Source: Acidobacteriota bacterium
Lineage (GTDB): Bacteria > Acidobacteriota > Terriglobia > Bryobacterales > Bryobacteraceae
DNA: 17,844 bases
Direction: 5' to 3'
Assembly: GCA_018268875.1 (NCBI GenBank)
Contig: JAFDVT010000255.1
Location: forward strand, 1-17,844
Shown: positions 1-7,451 of the stretch, piece by piece
How positions within the stretch are numbered: position 1 is the stretch's first letter
Layout of the letters: each line of letters opens with the position of its first letter
Made by a program: the position numbers and the translations under genes
The notes under the pieces: model-generated
The model's database searches: none
What the model was told of the DNA's origin: nothing
The model's input: only the letters and a program-made list of their open reading frames with translations

Positions 1-171
1 ACGGGTGTGGCGCAGTTGCCGGAAGGCATGGAAATGGTCATGCCGGGCGACAACGTGCAGTTGACGGTCGAGCTGATCACCCCGGTGGCCATGCAGAAGG
101 GTCTCCGCTTCGCGATTCGCGAAGGCGGACGCACCGTCGGCGCCGGCACCGTGGCCGAGATCCTCGAATAG
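1..171 (+). CDS. tuf: Elongation factor Tu, C-terminal end (5' truncated by window)
   Basis: Frame 1 is open from the first base to TAG at 169-171 and gives the last 56 residues of EF-Tu domain 3. The run MVMPGDNVQLTVELITPVAM followed by FAIREGGRTVGAG and a short acidic end is the universal EF-Tu C terminus. EF-Tu is the cytoplasmic GTPase that delivers aminoacyl-tRNA to the ribosomal A site; domain 3 helps bind the tRNA T-stem and EF-Ts. The start and the GTPase domain lie outside the window. A tuf gene just before rpsJ is the usual str-S10 junction. It cannot be told from here whether a second tuf copy exists in the genome. Confidence 0.97.
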   Translation, partial: TGVAQLPEGMEMVMPGDNVQLTVELITPVAMQKGLRFAIREGGRTVGAGTVAEILE

Positions 172-192
172 CGGCTTTCTTTCAAACTGGAA

Positions 193-224
193 GCGGGGTG
201 CTTGTTAGTGCCCCGCCTCTTTCT
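193..224 (+). terminator. Hairpin between tuf and rpsJ (attenuator or weak terminator candidate)
   Basis: A 9-bp stem (193-201 with 208-216, arms GCGGGGTGC and GTGCCCCGC, with two G-U pairs) closes a 6-nt loop TTGTTA and is followed by CTCTTTCT. The stem is GC-rich, but the U-tract is interrupted by C residues, so termination would probably be partial. It lies 22 nt after the tuf stop and 36 nt before rpsJ, a position that would let tuf and the ribosomal block be expressed at different levels. Confidence 0.4.
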
Positions 225-251
225 CCGCGAACCGAATAGAGTTACACACAA

Positions 252-578
252 ATGAGCAGCCTCAGAGAGAGAATCCGAATCCGGCTAAAGGCCTACGATC
301 ACCGCGTGCTCGACCAGTCGACCACCGAGATCGTGGACACCGCCAAACGCACCGGCGCCCAGGTAGCCGGGCCGATCCCGCTGCCGACGATTCGCCAACG
401 TTACACCGTCAACCGTTCGCCGCACGTGGACAAGAAGAGCCGCGAGCAGTTCGAAATCCGGACGCACAAGCGGTTGCTCGACATCCTCGAGCCGACGCAG
501 GATACCGTGGACGCGCTGATGAAGCTCGATCTTCCGGCCGGCGTGGACGTCGAAATCAAGGCCTTCGGCAAGAAGTAA
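252..578 (+). CDS. rpsJ: 30S ribosomal protein S10
   Basis: The 108-residue product matches S10 (family about 102-105 residues). It opens with the S10 pattern IRIRLKAYDHRVLDQS (residues 8-23) and carries the loop GPIPLPTIRQRYTVNRSPHV (about 40-59), which reaches into the 30S head. S10 also forms NusE, the NusG/NusB partner in transcription antitermination and transcription-translation coupling. The ATG start aligns with the family N terminus. Only a weak AGAG lies upstream as a Shine-Dalgarno (SD) site. It is the first gene of the S10 cluster, and 98 nt separate it from rplC. Confidence 0.98.
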   Translation: MSSLRERIRIRLKAYDHRVLDQSTTEIVDTAKRTGAQVAGPIPLPTIRQRYTVNRSPHVDKKSREQFEIRTHKRLLDILEPTQDTVDALMKLDLPAGVDVEIKAFGKK

Positions 579-676
579 ACAGGAACACTACTTCCACCAA
601 CAAGATTTGATCCGCTTCGAACGGCAGGCGGCCCGGTAATGACCGGCGGGCCCGGCAGGAGCGCTAGGGAAAGAAA
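579..676 (+). promoter_or_regulatory. 98-nt rpsJ-rplC spacer with competing GC hairpins
   Basis: This is one of three spacers near 100 nt within the block. It contains GGCCCG (630-635), which can pair with CGGGCC (647-652), and an alternative CCGGT (633-637) that can pair with ACCGG (642-646) around the loop AATG. The two stems share bases and exclude each other. An SD-like AGGGA precedes the rplC ATG. No U-tract follows, so I do not call a terminator. A leader or mRNA-processing role is possible but is inference only. Confidence 0.25.
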
Positions 677-1348
677 ATGAGCCCAGGAATTCTAGGGAAA
701 AAGATCGGGATGACGCAGATCTTCCGGGCGGACGGCCAGGTTGTGCCGGTTACGCTCGTGAAGGCTGGTCCGTGCGTTGTGGTGCAGCGGAAAACGCCCG
801 CCACCGACGGATACGACGCGATCCAGCTTGGCTTGATCGAAAGCCGCAAGACCATTACCAATAAAGCGATTGCCGGCCATCTCGGTTCGGACAACGTATT
901 TCAGGCCGACAAGAATTCGCACCTGAAGACGAACGTGAAGTTCGTCAAGGAACTCCGCCTCGACGGTGGAGCGAGCGAGTTGAAGAAGGGCGACCGGGTG
1001 TTGGCCGAGTCCTTTAAGGCAAACGACGTGGTGGACGTGGTCGGTACGTCGAAGGGCCGCGGCTTTGCCTCGCTGGTGAAGCGGCACAACTTCCGCGGCG
1101 GTCCCGCGACGCACGGTTCGATGTTTAACCGCGCGGCCGGTTCGATCGGCGCCTCGAGCTTCCCGAGCCGTGTGTTCCCCGGTATGCGCATGGCCGGTCA
1201 CATGGGCGATGCCCAGGTGACGGTCCGCAACCTGCAGATCGTGCAGGTGGATCCGGAAACGAATGTATTGATGGTGAAGGGCGCGATCCCCGGCCCGAAC
1301 GGCGGCTATGTCGTCGTAAAGCCCGCCAAGAAGGGAGGAGCCCGCTAA
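677..1348 (+). CDS. rplC: 50S ribosomal protein L3
   Basis: The 223-residue product is an L3 of bacterial size (usually about 205-220). The N terminus GILGKKIGMTQIF (4-16), the central KGRGF (126-130) with KRHNFRGGPATHGS (135-148) and the GRMAGHMG-like run (RMAGHMG, 171-177) are family signatures. The central loop reaches the peptidyl transferase centre of 23S rRNA, and L3 helps start 50S assembly. The ATG has an SD-like AGGGA about 10 nt upstream, and the N terminus aligns without extension. It is followed 2 nt later by rplD, so translational coupling is likely. Confidence 0.98.
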   Translation: MSPGILGKKIGMTQIFRADGQVVPVTLVKAGPCVVVQRKTPATDGYDAIQLGLIESRKTITNKAIAGHLGSDNVFQADKNSHLKTNVKFVKELRLDGGASELKKGDRVLAESFKANDVVDVVGTSKGRGFASLVKRHNFRGGPATHGSMFNRAAGSIGASSFPSRVFPGMRMAGHMGDAQVTVRNLQIVQVDPETNVLMVKGAIPGPNGGYVVVKPAKKGGAR

Positions 1349-1350
1349 TC

Positions 1351-1995
1351 ATGCCTGTCGTCGATGTACTCAATCTCAGCAATCAGAAAGTGGGCACCGT
1401 AGAGCTCGCAGACGCCGTGTTCGGCGCCGAGGTCAACGAGAACCTTCTGTATGAGGCTGTTCGCTGGCAGATGGCTGCGCAGCGCGCCGGTACCGCCGCG
1501 ACCAAGACCCGTCACGAAGTGGCCGGTTCGGGTAAGAAATTGTGGCGGCAAAAAGGCACCGGTAGAGCCCGCATGGGTTCGATCCGCTCGCCGTTGTGGC
1601 GCCATGGCGGCACCTCGCACGGTCCGCAACCGCGGTCGTACGAATACCGCCTGAACAAGAAGATGGTTCTGGGCGCGCTGCGTTCGGCGCTTTCGGCGAA
1701 GGTAGCCTCGGGCGCCTTGGCTGTGGTGTCCGACCTCTCGCTCACCGACCACAAAACCAAGACCATGGTGGGCGTCCTCAAGGCGCTCGGCGCGGATCGC
1801 AAGGCGTTGTTCGTCGAAGTCGGCGAAAACACCAACCTCCAGCTTTCGGCCCGGAATCTGCAGGGCATCAAGACGGTGGTGACCAAGGACGTGAATGTGT
1901 ACGACGTTCTGGGCGCGCAGAAGGTCATTCTGACCAAGGCGGCCGCCGAGAAGTTGGGCACGGCGCTTGCCCCGGCGCAGAAGGCGGTGGCGTAA
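1351..1995 (+). CDS. rplD: 50S ribosomal protein L4
   Basis: The 214-residue L4 shows the internal loop GSGKKLWRQKGTGRARMGS (59-77) followed by RHGGTSHGPQPRSY (84-97), the arm that lines the polypeptide exit tunnel near L22. In Escherichia coli L4 also represses the S10 operon by acting on its leader RNA; whether this genome does so is unknown. The ATG lies 2 nt after the rplC stop, with GGAGG about 12 nt upstream inside the rplC end. The C terminus ends with an alanine/lysine-rich stretch slightly longer than in E. coli. Confidence 0.98.
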   Translation: MPVVDVLNLSNQKVGTVELADAVFGAEVNENLLYEAVRWQMAAQRAGTAATKTRHEVAGSGKKLWRQKGTGRARMGSIRSPLWRHGGTSHGPQPRSYEYRLNKKMVLGALRSALSAKVASGALAVVSDLSLTDHKTKTMVGVLKALGADRKALFVEVGENTNLQLSARNLQGIKTVVTKDVNVYDVLGAQKVILTKAAAEKLGTALAPAQKAVA

Positions 1996-1999
1996 CACC

Positions 2000-2290
2000 A
2001 TGTTGTCCATCTACGACGTGATCAAAAAGCCGGTTGTGACCGAAAAGGGCCACGACAAGCGGGAACAGGAAAGCACGCTGTGCTTCGCGGTCGACGAAAA
2101 AGCGAACAAGACGCAAATTAAGTCGGCGGTCGAAACCCTGTTCAAGGTGAAGGTGGCGGACGTCCGCACGGCGACGTTCGAAGGCAAGCTGCGGCGCCGC
2201 GGGCGCTTTGCGGGCTACGGCTCCACCTGGAAGAAGGCCTATGTCCGGTTGAAGCCCGGCCAGAAGGTTCCGGAGTACGCGGAGATTTAA
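2000..2290 (+). CDS. rplW: 50S ribosomal protein L23
   Basis: The 96-residue product begins MLSIYDVIKKPVVTEKG, the L23 start; Glu15 occupies the place of the conserved glutamate (Glu18 in E. coli) that docks trigger factor at the tunnel exit. The RRRGRFAGYGSTWKKAYV segment (65-82) is the rRNA-binding loop and C-terminal strand. I chose the ATG at 2000 over an in-frame ATG at 1967: the earlier start would overlap the rplD end by 29 nt and add an arginine run foreign to the family. The gap to rplD is 4 nt and to rplB 6 nt. Confidence 0.97.
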   Translation: MLSIYDVIKKPVVTEKGHDKREQESTLCFAVDEKANKTQIKSAVETLFKVKVADVRTATFEGKLRRRGRFAGYGSTWKKAYVRLKPGQKVPEYAEI

Positions 2291-2296
2291 CAACCC

Positions 2297-3124
2297 ATGC
2301 CGGTCAAGAGTTTCAAACCATTTACGCCCTCACGCCGTTTTGCGACGGTGCTGACGCGCGACGATATCACCAAGCAGACTCCCGAAAAGTCGCTGACGGT
2401 CGGCAAGGTGAAGTCCGGCGGCCGCAACAACAAGGGCCAGATTTCTTCGCGCTTCATCGGCGGCGGCCACAAGCAGAGCTACCGCATCATCGACTTCAAG
2501 CGCGACAAGGCCGGCGTTCCGGCCAAAGTGGCGGCGATCGAGTACGATCCGAACCGCACCGCGCGCATCGCGCTGCTCCACTATGTGGACGGCGAAAAGC
2601 GCTACATCCTGGCCCCGGTGGGCCTCGAAGTCGGCCGCACGGTGGTGTCTGGTCCGGAAGCGGACATTCTGGTTGGCAACGCGTTGCCGATTAAGAATAT
2701 TCCGGCCGGTACGATCCTGCACAACATCGAACTGCGTCCCGGCAAGGGCGCGCAGATGGCCCGTTCGGCGGGCGCGCAAGTGCAGTTGGTCTCGAAAGAG
2801 GAAACCTTCGCGCTGGTGAAGCTGCCTTCGGGCGAAACCCGCCAGGTGAACATCCACTGCATGGCGACCATCGGCCAGGTCGGCAACCTCGATCACGAAA
2901 ACGTGTCGAGCGGCAAGGCCGGCCGTACGCGCTGGCTCGGCAAGAAGCCGCACAACCGCGGCGTGACGATGAACCCGGTGGACCACCCGCACGGTGGTGG
3001 CGAAGGCCGTACCTCCGGTGGCCGCCATCCGGTGACCCCGTGGGGCCAGCCGACCCGCGGCTTCAAGACCCGCAACAACAAGCGCACCGACAAGTTCATC
3101 GTGGGCAAGAAGGGTAAGAAGTAG
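2297..3124 (+). CDS. rplB: 50S ribosomal protein L2
   Basis: At 275 residues this is standard L2 length. Visible signatures are GGRNNKGQISSRFIGGGHKQ (41-60), the OB-fold/SH3-like core with EYDPNRTARIALL (82-94), and the C-terminal PVDHPHGGGEGR (227-238) with His230 matching E. coli His229 near the peptidyl transferase centre. L2 is needed for subunit joining and peptide bond formation. The basic tail KFIVGKKGKK ends the protein. Its start follows the rplW stop by 6 nt, with GGAG at the end of rplW serving as a probable SD. Confidence 0.98.
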   Translation: MPVKSFKPFTPSRRFATVLTRDDITKQTPEKSLTVGKVKSGGRNNKGQISSRFIGGGHKQSYRIIDFKRDKAGVPAKVAAIEYDPNRTARIALLHYVDGEKRYILAPVGLEVGRTVVSGPEADILVGNALPIKNIPAGTILHNIELRPGKGAQMARSAGAQVQLVSKEETFALVKLPSGETRQVNIHCMATIGQVGNLDHENVSSGKAGRTRWLGKKPHNRGVTMNPVDHPHGGGEGRTSGGRHPVTPWGQPTRGFKTRNNKRTDKFIVGKKGKK

Positions 3125-3137
3125 GTAGGAATCGACG

Positions 3138-3416
3138 ATGTCCCGTTCACTTAAAAAAGGACCGTTCACCGACGCGCATCTTCTGGTCAAAGTGGAGAAG
3201 ATGAATGAGCAGAAGGGCAAGAAGGTGATTTCCACCTGGAGCCGCCGCTCGACCATCATCCCCGACTTCATCGGCCACACCTTCGGCGTCCATAACGGCA
3301 AAAAGTTCATCCCGGTCTACGTGACCGAGAACATGGTCGGACACAAGCTGGGCGAGTTCTCGCCGACGCGTACCTTCAAGGGTCACGTGGCGAAGAACGA
3401 AAAGTCGGGCAAGTAA
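3138..3416 (+). CDS. rpsS: 30S ribosomal protein S19
   Basis: The 92-residue protein starts MSRSLKKGPFTDAHLL and contains TWSRRSTIIPDFIGHTFGVH (33-52) and LGEFSPTRTFKGHV (71-84), all S19 hallmarks. S19 pairs with S13 in the 30S head and touches the A- and P-site tRNA region and the intersubunit bridge. Length is typical. An AGGA box sits 9 nt before the ATG. It lies 13 nt after rplB and 18 nt before rplV, the invariant L2-S19-L22 order. Confidence 0.98.
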   Translation: MSRSLKKGPFTDAHLLVKVEKMNEQKGKKVISTWSRRSTIIPDFIGHTFGVHNGKKFIPVYVTENMVGHKLGEFSPTRTFKGHVAKNEKSGK

Positions 3417-3434
3417 GAAGAGGGAATCACAAGA

Positions 3435-3803
3435 ATGCAAGCCAGAGCAGAAGCACGCTACGTTCGCATCTCCCCGCAGAAGGCCCGCCTGGTCGTCGAC
3501 TTGATCCGCGGCCAAAAGGCCAATGACGCGCTGGTGATTTTGCAGACCACGAACAAGCGCATCGCTCCCACCGTCAAGAAGGTTCTGCAATCGGCCATCG
3601 CCAACGCCAACGACCGGAATACGGACGTCGACGTGGACGCGTTGAAGGTGACCGAGGCGTACGTCAATGAAGGTCCGCGCATGAAGCGCATCCGCCCCGC
3701 CCCCATGGGCCGCGCGTACCGCTACCAGCGCCGGATTTCGCACATCGTTGTGGCCGTGGGCGACGGCAAAAAGCCGGTCGCCGTCGAAAAGGCCGAGGAG
3801 TAA
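3435..3803 (+). CDS. rplV: 50S ribosomal protein L22
   Basis: The 122-residue L22 begins with QARAEARYVRISPQKARLV (2-20) and has the extended beta-hairpin around GPRMKRIRPAPMGRAYRYQR (80-99), which lines the exit tunnel opposite L4 and is where macrolide-resistance changes are known in other bacteria. It is about 10 residues longer than E. coli L22 because of a C-terminal tail rich in K, A and E. A GAGGG box precedes the ATG. The GAGGAG at its own 3' end acts as SD for rpsC, 6 nt downstream. Confidence 0.98.
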   Translation: MQARAEARYVRISPQKARLVVDLIRGQKANDALVILQTTNKRIAPTVKKVLQSAIANANDRNTDVDVDALKVTEAYVNEGPRMKRIRPAPMGRAYRYQRRISHIVVAVGDGKKPVAVEKAEE

Positions 3804-3809
3804 TCACGA

Positions 3810-4763
3810 ATGGGTCAGAAAACACATCCCTACGGCTTTCGCCTCGGTGTCACCAAGACCTGGCGCTCGCGCTGGTTCGCGAAGGCCGACTACGCCAAGC
3901 TGCTCAAAGAAGATCTGGACCTGAAGGATTCGCTGAAGAGCCGCCTGCGCGCCGCGGGCATCAGCTCGGTGGAAGTGGACCGTCCGGGCAACAAGCTTCG
4001 CGTCACCATCCGCACCTCGCGTCCCGGCATCATCATCGGCCGCAAAGGCGCGGAAATCGAAAAGCTGAAGTCGGAACTCGCCAAGAAGACCGGCCGCGAA
4101 GTTTTCATCGACATCCAGGAAGTGCACAAGCCCGAGCTCGACGCCCAGTTGATCTCGGAATCGATCGCGCTGCAGCTGGAAAAGCGCGTGGCGTTCCGCC
4201 GCGCGATGCGCAAGGCCGTCGACTCCGCTCTGCGGTTCGGCTGCAAAGGCATCAAGGTTCGCGTGTCGGGCCGCCTGAACGGCGCCGAAATCGCGCGTAC
4301 CGAATGGTATCTGCAGGGCCAGCTTCCGCTCCACACACTGCGCGCCGACATCGACTACGGATTCTCTGAAGCGCACACCACTTATGGCGTCATCGGCGTC
4401 AAGTGCTGGACGTACAAGGGAGAAATCCTCGAAGCCGGCAAGCGTCCGAACTACCGGTCCGAACCCGAAGCCCGTCCGCGTCCCCGTGGCGACCGCCGCG
4501 ACCGTGGCGATCGTGGCGGGTACGGCGACCGCGGTGGACGTGGTCCCGGTGGCGACCGTGGCGGCCGTGGTGGTTTCGGTGGCGATCGTGGCCCTCGCGG
4601 ACCCCGTCCGCAGGGCGGTGGCTACGGCGGTGGCGAACGTACTGGCGCCCCGAGCCCGATTCTGCCTCCGGTTTCGCAGCCGGCGGCGTCTTTTGACAGC
4701 ACCAACAACGCCGCGCCGTCCCCCGCGCCGACCGACGGTGGCAGCAACGAAGGGAAGGAATAA
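3810..4763 (+). CDS. rpsC: 30S ribosomal protein S3 with long RGG/proline-rich C-terminal tail
   Basis: Residues 1-210 are a complete S3: start MGQKTHPYGFRLG, KH type II domain with the GxxG loop G77-R-K-G80 inside IIIGRKGAEI, and C-terminal domain with SGRLNGAEIARTEW (153-166) and YGVIGVKCW (192-200). S3 lies at the mRNA entry channel with S4 and S5 and supports helicase activity. Residues about 215-317 are additional: an R/G/D block with repeated GDRGG, GGRG and GGYG units (about 226-276), then a P/A/S/T/N-rich acidic end. Bacterial S3 is usually 205-240 residues, so this tail adds some 80-100. The frame stays open to TAA, 6 nt before rplP. RNA binding by the RGG-like block is inference. 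Confidence 0.97.
   Translation: MGQKTHPYGFRLGVTKTWRSRWFAKADYAKLLKEDLDLKDSLKSRLRAAGISSVEVDRPGNKLRVTIRTSRPGIIIGRKGAEIEKLKSELAKKTGREVFIDIQEVHKPELDAQLISESIALQLEKRVAFRRAMRKAVDSALRFGCKGIKVRVSGRLNGAEIARTEWYLQGQLPLHTLRADIDYGFSEAHTTYGVIGVKCWTYKGEILEAGKRPNYRSEPEARPRPRGDRRDRGDRGGYGDRGGRGPGGDRGGRGGFGGDRGPRGPRPQGGGYGGGERTGAPSPILPPVSQPAASFDSTNNAAPSPAPTDGGSNEGKE
4486..4640 (+). repeat. Low-complexity GGCGACCGTGG-type repeats encoding the S3 tail
   Basis: Degenerate copies of GGCGA(C/T)CGTGG(C/T) and GGTGG(A/C)CGTGG recur in frame and encode Gly-Asp-Arg-Gly-Gly and Gly-Arg-Gly units. The array is irregular, not a strict tandem repeat, and is purely coding within rpsC. Such runs can expand or contract by slippage, so tail length may vary between strains. 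Confidence 0.7.
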
Positions 4764-4769
4764 CACGCC

Positions 4770-5183
<414 letters not shown>

Positions 5184-5204
5184 GCTGCTGAGGAATTACG
5201 AGAG

Positions 5205-5447
5205 ATGAAGATCGACAAAATCAGGCAGATCGACGCCGCCGAGTACGGCAAGCAGTTGAAGGACATCTCCGAACAGATGTTCCGCCTGCGGTTCCAGATG
5301 AACATGGGCCAGACCGACGGCGTGAAGAAATACCGCGAGATCAAGAAGGATCGCGCCCGGATTCTGACCGTGCAACGGGAAGCCGAACTGGCGAACGCCA
5401 ATACGAACCAAGCCGCTGCAAGCACTAAGAAGAAGGCTGGCAAATAA
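5205..5447 (+). CDS. rpmC: 50S ribosomal protein L29
   Basis: An 80-residue helical protein with the L29 pattern: an N-terminal helix (IRQIDAAEYGKQLKDISEQ), then MFRLRFQMNMGQTDGVKKYREIKKDRARILT. L29 binds beside L23 at the exit tunnel. Typical L29 is 60-70 residues; here about 15 extra C-terminal residues rich in N, A, T and K (ANANTNQAAASTKKKAGK) extend it. A clear GAGGA precedes the ATG. The next gene, rpsQ, starts 2 nt after the stop. Confidence 0.96.
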   Translation: MKIDKIRQIDAAEYGKQLKDISEQMFRLRFQMNMGQTDGVKKYREIKKDRARILTVQREAELANANTNQAAASTKKKAGK

Positions 5448-5449
5448 CG

Positions 5450-5794
5450 ATGGCCGCTGAAGAAATCAAGAAGCCGAACAAGCAGGAAAAGATCGGGCAG
5501 GTCGTCTCCGACAAGATGGAAAAGACCATCGTGGTGCAGACTTCCCGGCGCGTGGCGCATCCGCTGTACAAGCGCATCGTCACCAAGCACAAGAAGTTCT
5601 ACGCGCACGACGAAAAGGGCGAGGCCAAGATCGGCGATGTGGTGCGCATCGTCGAATGCCGTCCGATGAGCCGCCTGAAGCGGTGGGAATTGGGCGAAGT
5701 GCTGCGCAAGGCCGTTGTCGTGACCATCGATCTGCCGGAAGCGGCGGGCGAGAAGCCGAAGGCGGTCAAGACGGCCGCTAAGAAAAAGAAGTAA
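5450..5794 (+). CDS. rpsQ: 30S ribosomal protein S17, extended at both ends
   Basis: The 114-residue protein contains the S17 OB-fold core at about 15-93: GQVVSDKMEKTIVV (16-29), HPLYKRIVTKHKKF (37-50) and IGDVVRIVECRPMSRLKRW (61-79). S17 is an early 16S rRNA-binding protein. Most bacterial S17 proteins are 80-90 residues; here about 14 charged residues are added at the N terminus and about 20 K/A/P-rich residues at the C terminus. The ATG 2 nt after rpmC fits coupling and no strong SD is visible; a shorter start lacks a good candidate codon before the core. A 51-nt gap to rplN follows. Confidence 0.96.
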   Translation: MAAEEIKKPNKQEKIGQVVSDKMEKTIVVQTSRRVAHPLYKRIVTKHKKFYAHDEKGEAKIGDVVRIVECRPMSRLKRWELGEVLRKAVVVTIDLPEAAGEKPKAVKTAAKKKK

Positions 5795-5845
5795 CCGCGG
5801 GTCATCACCACCACCCACCGGAATTAGCAGGAGAACAAGAAAACC

Positions 5846-6214
5846 ATGATTGGGATGCGTACAATCCTCGAGGTGGCCGACAACTCCGGCGCGCGCAGGC
5901 TGAGCTGTATTCTGCCGCGCGGCGGAGATAAGGGTCTGACCGCGGGATTGGGTGATATCGTCACGGCCGCCGTGAAAGAAGCGGCGCCGGATTCTAACGT
6001 CAAAAAGGGCAAGGTCGTGCGCTGCGTGATCGTCCGCATGCGCAAGGAAACCCGCCGTAAGGACGGAACCTACATTCGCTTCGATACCAACGCGGCGGTG
6101 CTGGTGAACGAACTTGGCGAGCCCGTCGGTACGCGCGTGTTTGGTCCCGTGGCGCGCGAGTTGCGCGACAAGCGGTTTATGAAAATCGTGTCGCTCGCTC
6201 CGGAGGTAATTTAG
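5846..6214 (+). CDS. rplN: 50S ribosomal protein L14
   Basis: The 122-residue protein has exact family length. It begins MIGMRTILEVADNSGARRL and contains KKGKVVRCVIVRMRKETRRKDG (53-74, read in parts), FDTNAAVLVN (79-88) and the ending VSLAPEVI. L14 forms intersubunit bridges with 16S rRNA and is the docking site of the silencing factor RsfS. The ATG has AGGAG about 13 nt upstream. The GGAGG in its last codons supplies the SD of rplX, which starts 3 nt after the stop. Confidence 0.98.
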   Translation: MIGMRTILEVADNSGARRLSCILPRGGDKGLTAGLGDIVTAAVKEAAPDSNVKKGKVVRCVIVRMRKETRRKDGTYIRFDTNAAVLVNELGEPVGTRVFGPVARELRDKRFMKIVSLAPEVI

Positions 6215-6217
6215 TCC

Positions 6218-6589
6218 ATGGCAAAGCCAACTCCCCGGCGGCATGCGAATGCGCCGAAAGATTTACTGAAGCTGAAGCTGAAGAAGGACGACGTCGTCAA
6301 GGTCATCAGCGGCAAGGACAAGGGCAAGACGGGCCGCATTATCGAGATCAACCGGGAAACCGGGCGAGTGATCGTCGAAGGCGTGCAGATCGTCAAGAAG
6401 CATACGCGCCCGAACCCGGCCCGCCAGATCAAGGGCGGCATTGCCGAGTCCGAAGGCAGCATCGATCACTCGAACGTGATGTTGTTGACCTCGGGCGGCG
6501 TTCCCACCCGCGTCGGCTACAAAAAGGAAGCCAATGGCGCCCGCGTGCGAGTCGCCAAGGAGTCGGGCGAAACGCTCGACAAGAAGTAA
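6218..6589 (+). CDS. rplX: 50S ribosomal protein L24
   Basis: The 123-residue product has a KOW motif, VVKVISGKDKGKTGRIIEIN (26-45), then GVQIVKKHTRPN and the segment GGIAESEGSIDHSNVMLL, all L24. L24 is an assembly initiator on 23S domain I and lies near the tunnel exit. Typical length is 102-110; the excess is an N-terminal extension of about 20 basic residues (MAKPTPRRHANAPKDLLKLK). A strong GGAGG 12 nt before the ATG at 6218 supports the longer start. It lies 22 nt before rplE. Confidence 0.97.
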   Translation: MAKPTPRRHANAPKDLLKLKLKKDDVVKVISGKDKGKTGRIIEINRETGRVIVEGVQIVKKHTRPNPARQIKGGIAESEGSIDHSNVMLLTSGGVPTRVGYKKEANGARVRVAKESGETLDKK

Positions 6590-6611
6590 GGCATAAGGAA
6601 CCAGCGGAACA

Positions 6612-7163
6612 ATGGCAGCTAGACTCAAAGACCATTACCTGAAGCAGGTCCTGCCGGCCCTGACCAAGGAATTCAACTACGAAAACGTCATGGCCGTGCC
6701 GAAGATCACCAAGATCTCGGTCAACATGGGCCTTGGCGAAGCGACGCAGAACCCCCGCATTATGGATAGCGCGGTGACCGAGCTGGGCGCCCTGACGGGC
6801 CAGAAGCCGGTGATCACCAAGGCGAACAAGTCCATAGCGGCGTTCAAACTGCGCGAAGGCATGCCGGTGGGCTGCGCGGTGACTCTGCGCGGCGACCGTA
6901 TGTACGAGTTCCTGGACCGTCTGATGAACACCGCTCTGCCCCGCGTCCGCGACTTCCGCGGCGTGAACACCAAGAGCTTTGACGGCCGCGGCAACTACAC
7001 GCTCGGGTTGAAGGAGCAATTGCTCTTCCCCGAAATCGACTACAACAAGGTGGACAAGGTGAAGGGCATGAACATCTGCATCACCACCACCGCGAAAACC
7101 GATGCGGAAGGTCTGGCGCTGCTCAAGCTCATGGGCATGCCGTTCCGGAACGCCAACTCCTAG
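6612..7163 (+). CDS. rplE: 50S ribosomal protein L5
   Basis: The 183-residue protein matches L5: IEKISVNMG-like KITKISVNMGLGEA (33-46), LTGQKPVITKANKSIAAFKL (56-75) and RDFRGVNTKSFDGRGNYTLG (112-131) are visible. L5 binds 5S rRNA with L18 in the central protuberance and touches P-site tRNA and S13. Length agrees with the family (about 179). AAGGA upstream of the ATG is a plausible SD. rpsN follows after 30 nt. Confidence 0.98.
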   Translation: MAARLKDHYLKQVLPALTKEFNYENVMAVPKITKISVNMGLGEATQNPRIMDSAVTELGALTGQKPVITKANKSIAAFKLREGMPVGCAVTLRGDRMYEFLDRLMNTALPRVRDFRGVNTKSFDGRGNYTLGLKEQLLFPEIDYNKVDKVKGMNICITTTAKTDAEGLALLKLMGMPFRNANS

Positions 7164-7193
7164 GGTCAGAGAACGAGGTTTTAAGAGAAGAGC

Positions 7194-7403
7194 ATGGCCA
7201 CTACCGCCAAGATCGAAAAAGATAAAAAGCTCCTCGAGCATCGGACGAAGAAGACTCCCGGAATGGGAGTGAAGCACCGGAACCGGTGTTTCCGCTGCGG
7301 CCGCCCGCGCGGATTCATGCGCAAGTTCCAGCTGTGCCGCATCTGCTTCCGCAACCTTGCGCTGGCTGGCGAAATTCCAGGCGTGACGAAGTCGAGCTGG
7401 TAG
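7194..7403 (+). CDS. rpsN: 30S ribosomal protein S14, zinc-binding (type Z)
   Basis: A 69-residue S14 with four cysteines, C32, C35, C48 and C51 (CFRC and CRIC), the zinc ribbon of the short C+ form, and the family ending GEIPGVTKSSW. S14 binds 16S rRNA in the 30S head near the A site. Type Z is usually 61 residues; about 8 extra N-terminal residues (MATTAKIE) account for the difference. The zinc form means this essential protein depends on zinc, and a zinc-free paralog elsewhere in the genome would be worth checking. It lies 48 nt before rpsH. Confidence 0.97.
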   Translation: MATTAKIEKDKKLLEHRTKKTPGMGVKHRNRCFRCGRPRGFMRKFQLCRICFRNLALAGEIPGVTKSSW

Positions 7404-7451
7404 GTCTTTCTTTCGAAGCCCTACGCGAACAAGAGAAGAATCAGAGGTACG

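Noticed and set aside
237..242. TAGAGT as a -10 box for rpsJ
   Set aside because: Only 4 of 6 to consensus and no -35 at a usable distance.
1967..1999. Upstream ATG for rplW
   Set aside because: It would overlap the rplD end and add MPRRRRRWRNT, absent from L23; the ATG at 2000 aligns with the family.
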